Assembly (NCBI GenBank): GCA_013154225.1
Contig: JAADCW010000082.1
Coordinates: 1 to 10,775, forward strand
Source: Chloroflexota bacterium
Lineage (GTDB): Bacteria; Chloroflexota; Anaerolineae; Anaerolineales; DRMV01
Direction of reading: 5' to 3'
Length of the DNA stretch: 10,775 nucleotides
The notes beneath the pieces were generated by a model. The model did not search any database. It saw nothing but the letters and a program-made list of their open reading frames with translations, and had not been told where the DNA came from. Shown piece by piece: positions 1 to 5,387 of this stretch; the stretch's first letter is position 1; every line of letters begins with the position of its first letter. Position numbers and translations under genes: made by a program.

Positions 1-674
1 AGAGAGGCGGCCTCTTCTGTGGTGGCCAGCGTCAGCGCCAAACTCAACAGATACGGCGCATGACTCACCGCCGCGGCATACTGATCATGGGCCTCGGGCG
101 TCAACCACAGGGGGAACGCGCCCACAGCCGCGACCAAAGCCAAGGCCAGCGCGCGGGCGTGCGCGCTGGTGCGTTCCAAAGGCGTGAGGGCAAACACTGC
201 CCCGCGGAACAACGTTGCCTCAGCGTGGCACAAGCCCCCTTTTTCTTTGCCTGCCATCGGATGCCCGCCAATGGGGTCAAAACGGTCGGGCAAGGCCGCC
301 ATGCGGGCGGTGATTTCGGCCTTGGTTGAACCCACATCCAAAACCACCGCGTGCCCCGGATGCCACTTTGGCAAATCGTCCAGCAATTGCAAAATCGTGC
401 GCACCGGCGCGGCCAAGATGACCACATCGGCCTGGGGTAGTATCGCGGCCGCATCAGGCGACACTACATCCACCACGCCCTGTTCCAGGGCCAGCGCGCG
501 CGTCCGCGGGTCAGGATCCGCGCCCAACAACAAGGCGCATCGTCCCTTCAACGCCAACGCCAGCGAACCACCGATCAGGCCCAAACCCACAATAGCCACG
601 CGCGCTTCGCGCAACACGTCGGGGGCAAAAAAGTCAGGCTCCGGCTGTTCTGAAGATTCAATCTGCGGCGACAT
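1..674 (-). CDS. tyrA: Prephenate/arogenate dehydrogenase (TyrA family), C-terminus cut by window edge
   Basis: This enzyme oxidatively decarboxylates prephenate (or arogenate) with NAD(P)+ in tyrosine synthesis; it acts in the cytoplasm. The first 224 residues are visible. A Rossmann nucleotide-binding loop, GLGLIGGS, lies at about residues 30-37, the strand end DVGSTKAE at 113-120, and the family signature GGHPMAGKEKGG at 136-147, whose His138 matches the conserved active-site histidine. The segment AVSHAPYLL at 202-210 matches the usual SHLPH motif but has Ala and Tyr in place of Leu and the second His. I chose the ATG at 674 because GAGGTG precedes it at good spacing and it overlaps the end of aroF by 17 bases, implying translational coupling. 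With aroF and the Phe/Tyr leader upstream, it completes a tyrosine-branch operon. Prephenate versus arogenate specificity cannot be read from the sequence. Confidence 0.9.
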   Translation of the reverse strand, partial: MSPQIESSEQPEPDFFAPDVLREARVAIVGLGLIGGSLALALKGRCALLLGADPDPRTRALALEQGVVDVVSPDAAAILPQADVVILAAPVRTILQLLDDLPKWHPGHAVVLDVGSTKAEITARMAALPDRFDPIGGHPMAGKEKGGLCHAEATLFRGAVFALTPLERTSAHARALALALVAAVGAFPLWLTPEAHDQYAAAVSHAPYLLSLALTLATTEEAAS

Positions 675-1701
675 AAGGCACCTCGTGAAGCACTGAACGC
701 CCCAGCGCGTGGGCGATCGCGCGGGCTTCCTGCACCAAACGGGCAAAGCGCTCGGGTTTGAGCGACTGGCCGCCATCGGAAAGCGCCTCTTCAGGCCGCG
801 GATGCACTTCCACAATCAGGCCATCCGCGCCCGCGGCCACCGCGGCCCGCGCCACCGGCGCGACATAAGCCCAGTGCCCAGTGCCGTGGCTGGGATCCAG
901 CAAAACCGGCAACGACGTGCGCGCCTTCAGCGCGGGAATGGCATTGATGTCAGTGGTGTTCCGCGTCGCGGTCTCAAATGTCCGAATGCCACGCTCGCAC
1001 AGCACCACCTGCTCGTTCCCTGTGCTCAAAATGTATTCCGCGGCCAAAAGCAATTCATCCAACGTTGCGCTCATGCCGCGCTTGAGTAAAACCGGCTTGC
1101 CGCTGGCGCCTGCGGCCCGCAAGAGCGCGTAATTTTGCATGTTGCGCGCGCCAATTTGAAGCATATCTGCATAGCGCGCCACCAAATCGACCTGCTCGGG
1201 TGCCATGACCTCGGTCACCACGGGTAGTCCCGTAGCCTCTCTGGCCTCGGCCAGCAGTTCCAACCCATACTCACCCAAACCCTGGAAACTGTAAGGGGAA
1301 GTGCGCGGCTTGAACGCGCCCCCGCGCAAAATATGCGCGCCCGCCTCCTTGACCGCAAACGCGGTTTCCAGCATTTGCTCACGGCTCTCCACCGAGCAAG
1401 GCCCCGCGATGAAAATCACTTCGTCGCCGCCGATGGGCACCCCGCCCACGTGGACAATGCGGTTTTCAGGGTGAAACTCCCGCGAGGCCAATTTATAAGG
1501 GCGGGAAAGGGGCACCACCCGCGCCACACCAGGCAAGCGCAGGAACGCGTCAGGCTCAGCCCGACGGGCCTCACCCACCACGCCAATCACTACCCGCTCC
1601 TCGCCCCGAGAAATGTGGGGCTGAAAGCCGCGGCTACGGATGGCTTCCAACACCTGTTGGATTTCCTCTTCTGTGGCCTGGGCCTGCATCACGATCATCA
1701 T
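658..1701 (-). CDS. aroF: 3-deoxy-7-phosphoheptulonate (DAHP) synthase, type I-beta with N-terminal ferredoxin-like regulatory domain
   Basis: The enzyme condenses phosphoenolpyruvate with erythrose 4-phosphate, the first committed step of the shikimate pathway. Residues 1-70 form the ferredoxin-like regulatory domain seen in Thermotoga-type enzymes, and residues 80-340 the TIM-barrel. Visible motifs are AGPCSVES at 99-106 (metal-ligand Cys102), GARNMQN at 184-190, LLKRGM at 205-210, LLDPSHGTGH at 267-276 (His272), and EVHPRPEEALSDG at 298-310 (Glu298, Asp309), so the metal site is complete. A frame extends five codons further up, but I chose the ATG at 1701 because GGAGGTG sits four bases before it; the next codon is also ATG. 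The length of 347 residues fits the family. It is the first gene after the attenuator and overlaps tyrA. In this type the small N-terminal domain usually carries Tyr/Phe feedback inhibition (family knowledge, not visible here). Confidence 0.95.
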   Translation of the reverse strand: MMIVMQAQATEEEIQQVLEAIRSRGFQPHISRGEERVVIGVVGEARRAEPDAFLRLPGVARVVPLSRPYKLASREFHPENRIVHVGGVPIGGDEVIFIAGPCSVESREQMLETAFAVKEAGAHILRGGAFKPRTSPYSFQGLGEYGLELLAEAREATGLPVVTEVMAPEQVDLVARYADMLQIGARNMQNYALLRAAGASGKPVLLKRGMSATLDELLLAAEYILSTGNEQVVLCERGIRTFETATRNTTDINAIPALKARTSLPVLLDPSHGTGHWAYVAPVARAAVAAGADGLIVEVHPRPEEALSDGGQSLKPERFARLVQEARAIAHALGRSVLHEVPYVAAD

Positions 1702-1705
1702 GGAA

Positions 1706-1746
1706 CACCTCCGCACAGGAACGTCGCGCCCGCCGCCACAGGCGGG
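1706..1746 (-). promoter_or_regulatory. aroF ribosome binding site with a hairpin just upstream
   Basis: GGAGGTG at 1706-1712 fixes the aroF start at 1701. About 16 bases upstream, CCCGCC and GGCGGG (1741-1746 and 1729-1734 in plus coordinates) can form a 6-bp stem with a 6-base loop. It lies after the attenuator terminator and has no U-tract, so it is not a second terminator. It may keep the region before the ribosome site structured; that role is inference. Confidence 0.6.
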
Positions 1747-1760
1747 TTCCCCTGGTAGGG

Positions 1761-1795
1761 AAAAAGAAAAAGGGCGAGGCCGACTGGCCTCGCCC
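1761..1795 (-). terminator. Intrinsic terminator of the aro leader (attenuator stem 3:4)
   Basis: On the minus strand GGGCGAGGCC, loop AGTC, GGCCTCGCCC forms a perfect 10-bp stem (arms 1786-1795 and 1772-1781), followed at once by TTTTTCTTTTT (1761-1771). This is a textbook rho-independent terminator. It lies between the leader peptide stop and the aroF ribosome site, so it would end transcription before the structural genes unless an alternative fold prevents it. Confidence 0.93.
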
Positions 1796-1857
1796 GGACG
1801 CTCAGGGATAGGTAACCCTGCTCACGCGCCACGAACGGCCAGCGGCTGCAGGCCGTT
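1786..1857 (-). promoter_or_regulatory. Attenuator alternative stems (1:2 anti-antiterminator and 2:3 antiterminator)
   Basis: Segment 1 (AACGGCC, 1857-1851) and segment 2 (GGCCGTT, 1840-1834) form a perfect 7-bp stem inside the 3' half of the leader peptide gene. Segment 2 extended to 1826 (GGCCGTTCGTGGCGC) can pair instead with 1801-1786 (GCGTCCGGGCGAGGCC): GGCC with GGCC, TCG with CGA, then T with G, GG with CC and CGC with GCG, with small bulges, about 13 pairs. The second partner contains the whole 5' arm of the terminator, so the two folds exclude each other. A short AGGG/CCCT stem in the loop would bring the two halves together. A ribosome stalled on the Phe/Tyr codons would cover segment 1 and favour 2:3. 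The folds were found by eye, not by energy calculation. Confidence 0.75.
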
Positions 1858-1902
1858 GTGGAAGGCAAAATAATAAAAGCCAAAAGCGTGAGCGGTCATC
1901 AT
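1822..1902 (-). CDS. Phe/Tyr-rich leader peptide of the aroF-tyrA operon (26 codons)
   Basis: A short frame runs ATG ATG ... TGA and encodes 26 residues. Residues 7-14 read FGFYYFAF, that is four Phe and two Tyr in eight codons, the expected control-codon cluster for an operon that makes Tyr and Phe precursors. It is followed by HNGLQPLAVRGA, whose codons form the 1:2 stem, and the stop lies 27 bases before the terminator stem. It has no Shine-Dalgarno sequence: the first ATG is eight bases after the -10 box, so the mRNA probably starts at or one base before the AUG. Enteric PheL/PheM peptides serve the same role with different sequences. The peptide itself is probably not functional; its translation is the sensor. 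Another minus frame across this stretch has no such composition. Confidence 0.88.
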   Translation of the reverse strand: MMTAHAFGFYYFAFHNGLQPLAVRGA

Positions 1903-1909
1903 GGCGCTT

Positions 1910-1937
1910 ATTGTACGGCGAAAGCGATATTTGTCAA
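1910..1937 (-). promoter_or_regulatory. Sigma-70-type promoter of the aro operon
   Basis: TTGACA (1937-1932), a 16-base spacer, and TACAAT (1915-1910) give a perfect -35 and a one-mismatch -10. The expected start of transcription falls at about 1903-1902, on the A of the leader peptide ATG. Confidence 0.85.
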
Positions 1938-1976
1938 GAGCCATAAGGCAGAATGTTTGCAAACTTTTTACGGTGC

Positions 1977-1998
1977 GGGCAGAGCACGCGCCCTGCCC
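1977..1998 (-). terminator. Hairpin after the ABC permease operon, possible transcript end
   Basis: GGGCAGGGC, loop GCGT, GCTCTGCCC forms a 9-bp stem on the minus strand with one G-U pair; on the plus strand the same position is an A-C mismatch, so the fold suits the minus transcript. It begins 24 bases after the permease stop. No U-tract follows (GCACCGTAAAAAG), so it may only protect a 3' end, or termination may be weak. Confidence 0.4.
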
Positions 1999-2022
1999 GG
2001 CGCTTTATTGAATTTTCCGTTG

Positions 2023-2862
2023 TTATTTCAACCCTGAATGCAGGAAACTGCGGATAAACTGCTTCTGGAACACCAGGAAGAGCAAGAAAAGCGGGGCAAT
2101 GACCGTGATGGTTGCCGCGGCCAACAGGGGCCAGCGCGCACCAATTTCACCCAATTGGGTAAAGCGCACCAGCCCGATCGTAAGGGGCCGCGAGCGCTCT
2201 GTCAGGGTCACCACCAACGGCCAGAGGAATTCGTTCCAGTGCCAACTGATGGACGACAAGGCAAAAGCCACCAACGTGGGCATCGCCGGCGGCAAATAGA
2301 CGTGCCACAGCAGTTGCCACCACGAACAGCCATCCATCACCCCGGCATCCACCAGGTCGCGCGGCACTTCCAAAAACGCCTGCCGCATCAAAAACGTCCC
2401 AAACGCGGAGCCAAAATAGGGCAAGGCCACAGCCAGGGTGGTATCAAACAACCCCAACTTGCGGATGGTGGAGAAATTGGGCACCAAGAGCGCAGCCGCG
2501 GGAATCATCAACTGCAGCAGGATGAAGAAAAACAACCACTTCTTGCCCTTGAAGCGATAATGGGCAAAGGCAAATCCCGCCAAAGTGATGGTAATGACCT
2601 GGGCGATCAAAATCATGCCCACGATGATGATGGTGTTGCGGTAGTAAATGCCAAAAGGCGCCAAAGACCAGGCCTTGAGGTAATTGGCAAAGGTAACCGA
2701 ATGGCCAAACCAAACATCACCTCGCCCCAAAGGCTCGCTCTCAGGGCGAAACGACACCACCACCGCCCAAATGATGAGCGAAGCCCAGGCCAGCGCCAAC
2801 ACCGCGGTCAAAATATTCAGGAAAACATCCGTCAAACGCTTACGCAATTTTGACCCAGTCAT
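2023..2862 (-). CDS. Carbohydrate ABC transporter permease, MalG/UgpE type
   Basis: This is one of two membrane subunits of a sugar importer of the CUT1 class. The 279 residues contain about six hydrophobic segments, the first at 14-38, and a central cytoplasmic loop at 164-191 (EVPRDLVDAGVMDG ... YLPP). That loop is the EAA motif that docks on the ATPase; here it reads D-A-G where E-A-A is usual, with the conserved Gly178 and Pro191 kept. The ATG overlaps the stop of the upstream permease by one base (TGATG), and GGGAGGGGG lies just before it, so the two are translated together. It is the last gene of the operon, with a hairpin behind it. The substrate cannot be read from a permease; the context suggests beta-glucan oligosaccharides. 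Confidence 0.92.
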   Translation of the reverse strand: MTGSKLRKRLTDVFLNILTAVLALAWASLIIWAVVVSFRPESEPLGRGDVWFGHSVTFANYLKAWSLAPFGIYYRNTIIIVGMILIAQVITITLAGFAFAHYRFKGKKWLFFFILLQLMIPAAALLVPNFSTIRKLGLFDTTLAVALPYFGSAFGTFLMRQAFLEVPRDLVDAGVMDGCSWWQLLWHVYLPPAMPTLVAFALSSISWHWNEFLWPLVVTLTERSRPLTIGLVRFTQLGEIGARWPLLAAATITVIAPLFLLFLVFQKQFIRSFLHSGLK

Positions 2863-3773
2863 CAGGCCCCCTCCCGTTCAGAGAGCACAAAGTTGGTCAC
2901 CGTAATGCTCAGCATGATCACGATCAATACCACGGTCAGGGCAGAAGCCAATCCCACGTTTTGGTCTTCAAAACGCACCTGCCACAGATAATAGAGCAGT
3001 ACCGAACTGGATTGGCTTGGACCGCCTTGGGTAAGCACGAAAATGTGATCCACCACCTGGAAGGCGTCAATGATCGCGATGGTGGAGACAAACAGCGTGG
3101 TGCGGCGCAGCAGAGGGAACGCAATCTTCCACAACTGCGTCCACCAACTTGCGCCGTCAATGGATGCGGCCTCAAACACATCGGTGGGCAAGTTTTGCAA
3201 CCCTGCCAGGTAGAAAATCATCAAATAACCCGCGTTCTTCCACACGGCCACAATCATCACCGCGAGGAGTGCAAGGTGCGGGTTTCCCAGCCAGTTTTGA
3301 GGGCCGTGATAGCCCAAAGCCCGCAAAGCAGTGTTGAACAGGCCGTAATCAGGGGTGAAGAAGAACATCCAAATGGTGGCCGCGCTCACCATGGGCAAAA
3401 TAGTGGGGTAGAAAAAGGCCAACCGCGCCAGCCCAATGCCTTTCACCGTCCGGTTGACCAACAGCGCAAACAAAAAGGCCAGCACAATGCTGGTGGGCAC
3501 GGTGCCCACCACGTAAATCGCCGTGTTCCGCAGCACTTCGTGAAAATCAGGGCTGGTCAACAGGGTTTTGTAATTTTCCAACCCCACAAAGGTGGGCGTG
3601 CGGAACTTGGCAATGTTGAGGTATTGGCGGAAGAAGCTGGTGTAAATCGCCTGCACCGTAGGCCACGCGGTGAAGACCAACACAATCACCAGCGTGGGGG
3701 AAATGAGCAAATAGGGGAGCCACGAAGGGCCCTTTCTACTCGCGGGGGTTAGGGATTTAGACGCGAGGGACAT
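2862..3773 (-). CDS. Carbohydrate ABC transporter permease, MalF/UgpA type
   Basis: This is the partner membrane subunit of the CUT1 sugar importer, 303 residues. A first membrane helix lies at about 19-45, followed by an external segment with the family phrase FVGLENYKTLL (62-72), then five more hydrophobic stretches. The EAA loop is canonical: FEAASIDGASWW at 200-211, with Glu201, Ala202, Ala203, Gly207 and the later Pro220. The start at 3773 is supported by GGAG five bases upstream. It lies 80 bases after the binding-protein gene, behind a strong hairpin, so it may be expressed at a lower level than the binding protein. The stop overlaps the next permease ATG. No ATP-binding subunit is encoded in this operon. 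Confidence 0.93.
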   Translation of the reverse strand: MSLASKSLTPASRKGPSWLPYLLISPTLVIVLVFTAWPTVQAIYTSFFRQYLNIAKFRTPTFVGLENYKTLLTSPDFHEVLRNTAIYVVGTVPTSIVLAFLFALLVNRTVKGIGLARLAFFYPTILPMVSAATIWMFFFTPDYGLFNTALRALGYHGPQNWLGNPHLALLAVMIVAVWKNAGYLMIFYLAGLQNLPTDVFEAASIDGASWWTQLWKIAFPLLRRTTLFVSTIAIIDAFQVVDHIFVLTQGGPSQSSSVLLYYLWQVRFEDQNVGLASALTVVLIVIMLSITVTNFVLSEREGA

Positions 3774-3789
3774 AGGCGCTCCGCTTTTC

Positions 3790-3836
3790 TGAGAAGAAAC
3801 ACAAAGGGGGAAACCAGCACAAGGCCGGTTTCCCCC
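3790..3836 (-). terminator. Intercistronic hairpin between binding protein and permeases (partial terminator)
   Basis: GGGGGAAACC and GGTTTCCCCC (3827-3836 and 3806-3815) form a perfect 10-bp stem with an 11-base loop, 17 bases after the binding-protein stop. The minus strand continues TTTGTGTTTCTTCTC, a broken U-rich tract. Such elements are known in sugar ABC operons to let binding-protein mRNA accumulate while only part of transcription continues into the permeases. Confidence 0.75.
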
Positions 3837-3853
3837 TCAGTATCACAGGGGCA

Positions 3854-5245
3854 CTACTTGAAGATGGACAGGGCCTCGTCGGCCTCTTTCTGAGCTTGCT
3901 TCATGGCCTCTTCAGGCGTCATTTCGCCGTTGTAGGCCGCTTGCAGGTACTTGTGGAAGATGTTGCGGACTTTGCCCAGGTTCATGCAGGAGAGTTCCAT
4001 GCCAGCATACTGGAGCATATCGCGCAACTGGCCAGCCTGCGGCACCTCTTCGATGTATTTCTTCATCGCGTCGGTGTCGTAGGCGCTCTTGCGGGTCGCG
4101 ACGTAGCCGGTGTTGATGCTGAAGTCAGCCGCGTATTGAGGCTGGGTCACGAACTCAATGAACTTCCAGGCCGCGGCCTGCTCTTCGGGCGACACGCCCT
4201 TCATGATGTAGAAGTTGCCGCCGCCGGTTACCGTGGCGTAAGTGCCCGGTTCCTTGCCCGGCACAGCCATCACGCCAACCTTGAAGTCAGCCTGCTTCAA
4301 AATGCCGTTCAGGCTGCCGCTGGAGTGCACGATCATGGCCGCCGCGCCCTTGGCAAAGTCGGCCGGAGCATTGCCCCAGTTCTTCTGCACGCCCTCAGGC
4401 ATGGCGTGATATTTGTGGGACAGGTCAATGTAGAACTGGACCGCTTCGATGACCTTAGGATCGTCGAAGACCACCTCGGTGGGCGACTTCACGATGTTCT
4501 GGCCGTTGCCGATGGCCAGAGGCTGGAACAGCCAGTAAGGCCAACCCGAAGGCCATTCAATGCCCCAGCGCTCGCCAGGGATGGTCAACTTCTCGGCCGC
4601 CTGGGCCAACGATTCCCAGCTATCGGGGGGCTGGAGCCCTTCCTGCTCGAACAGGTCTGCATTGTAGTACAGCGTCACCACACTGCGCTGGAAGGGGATG
4701 CTCCAAATCTTGCCGTCGTATTTGGAGTTAGCCATGAAGGCCGGGAAGAAGTCATTGATGTAAGCGTCGCCGTCGGGCATGGCGTTGATGAAATCATCCA
4801 TCGGGATGATGTAGTCGGCGTTGATGAGGTCATACAGGTCAGCCGCCAACATCACAGCCAGCGCGGGGGGCTTGCCGCCACCTTCGATGGTGGTCTGGAT
4901 GGTGGTTTTCACGTCGCCATAGCCGCCCGAGAAGACCGGCTTCACCTTGATGTTCGGGTTTTCTGCCTCAAAGGCATCAATATAACCCTGGAGGATCTTG
5001 GCGATAGGGGCGTCCACCGCAACCGGGTAATACACCTCAATGGTGACCGGTTCGGCAGGAGCCTCGGTCGCGGCCTCGGTGGCCGCTTCGGTCGCCTCAG
5101 GGGCCTGCGAGGCTTCAGGGGCCTGGGTGGCCTCTTCCTGCTGAGGCGCAGCAGTGGGAGTGGCGTTGTTCCCACAAGCCGCCAGCGCCATGCTCAGCAC
5201 GAGCAAGAGCGACACGACAACGAACAGCACACGCTTACGGTTCAT
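3854..5245 (-). CDS. Extracellular sugar-binding lipoprotein of an ABC transporter (UgpB/family 1 type)
   Basis: This 463-residue protein captures a sugar or glycoside outside the cell and delivers it to the two permeases. It starts with a lipoprotein signal: MNRKRV, a hydrophobic core, and the lipobox LAAC with Cys24. Residues 25-66 are a low-complexity Ala/Thr/Glu/Pro tether. The mature domain begins at VTIEVYYPVAV (67-77), followed by LQGYIDAFEAENPNIKV, GGGNFYIMKGV, and AAWKFIEFVTQPQYAA (family 1 binding-protein features). The start at 5245 is secured by a perfect AGGAGGT six bases upstream. It is the first gene of the operon, with a promoter candidate at 5314-5345, and is divergent from a GH9 glycanase, which suggests glucan oligosaccharides as ligand. 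The fold also serves glycerol phosphate and many sugars, so the ligand is inference. Confidence 0.93.
   Translation of the reverse strand: MNRKRVLFVVVSLLLVLSMALAACGNNATPTAAPQQEEATQAPEASQAPEATEAATEAATEAPAEPVTIEVYYPVAVDAPIAKILQGYIDAFEAENPNIKVKPVFSGGYGDVKTTIQTTIEGGGKPPALAVMLAADLYDLINADYIIPMDDFINAMPDGDAYINDFFPAFMANSKYDGKIWSIPFQRSVVTLYYNADLFEQEGLQPPDSWESLAQAAEKLTIPGERWGIEWPSGWPYWLFQPLAIGNGQNIVKSPTEVVFDDPKVIEAVQFYIDLSHKYHAMPEGVQKNWGNAPADFAKGAAAMIVHSSGSLNGILKQADFKVGVMAVPGKEPGTYATVTGGGNFYIMKGVSPEEQAAAWKFIEFVTQPQYAADFSINTGYVATRKSAYDTDAMKKYIEEVPQAGQLRDMLQYAGMELSCMNLGKVRNIFHKYLQAAYNGEMTPEEAMKQAQKEADEALSIFK
5048..5158 (-). repeat. Low-complexity tether of the binding lipoprotein (TEA/PEA-type imperfect repeats)
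   Basis: Residues 30-66 of the binding protein consist almost only of Ala, Thr, Glu, Pro, Gln and Ser, with repeated units such as QAPEA, TEAATEAA and TEAPAE. The DNA carries imperfect copies of GCCTCGGTCGC/GCCTCAGGGGC-like units on the plus strand. Such stretches can vary in length by slippage between strains. Confidence 0.7.
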
Positions 5246-5313
5246 ACGATTACCTCCTCGAGGCTAAATAGGGGTGATTCTGCTCTCCCGCATAGTACAT
5301 CACGGGGAAACCT

Positions 5314-5345
5314 ATTATAATCCCCAAAATACCACTTCTTGTCAA
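5314..5345 (-). promoter_or_regulatory. Promoter candidate of the ABC operon in the divergent intergenic region
   Basis: On the minus strand TTGACA (5345-5340) is followed by GGGGATTATAATAGG. TATAAT (5319-5314) is perfect but 20 bases away; GATTAT at 17 bases is the better-spaced choice. ATTATAAT is its own reverse complement, so a plus-strand TATAAT (5316-5321) exists that could serve the GH9 gene, but no good plus -35 is seen. GGGG and CCCC flank the shared box (5304-5307 and 5322-5325), a weak operator-like symmetry. Confidence 0.55.
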
Positions 5346-5387
5346 GATTTTCCATTTTGCCGCCACTTTTCCAACGGGAGAATCGTC

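Noticed and set aside
1698..1883. 61-codon minus-strand frame across the aro leader
   Set aside because: It runs through the terminator and the aroF ribosome site with no ribosome site of its own; the 26-codon frame in another phase has the Phe/Tyr cluster and the promoter spacing.
1822..2022. T-box or other tRNA-sensing riboswitch ahead of aroF
   Set aside because: The leader is too short and lacks a T-box consensus and specifier stem; the Phe/Tyr peptide explains the terminator better.
3896..5320. 474-codon open frame on the plus strand opposite the binding lipoprotein
   Set aside because: It is antisense to a clear lipoprotein gene; the translation shows Gly/Arg/Val-rich low complexity without signal, domain or ribosome site.
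5274..5387. 38-residue N-terminal extension of the GH9 frame
   Set aside because: The extension would precede a classical lipoprotein signal and overlaps the promoter region; a ribosome site and signal peptide both point to 5388.
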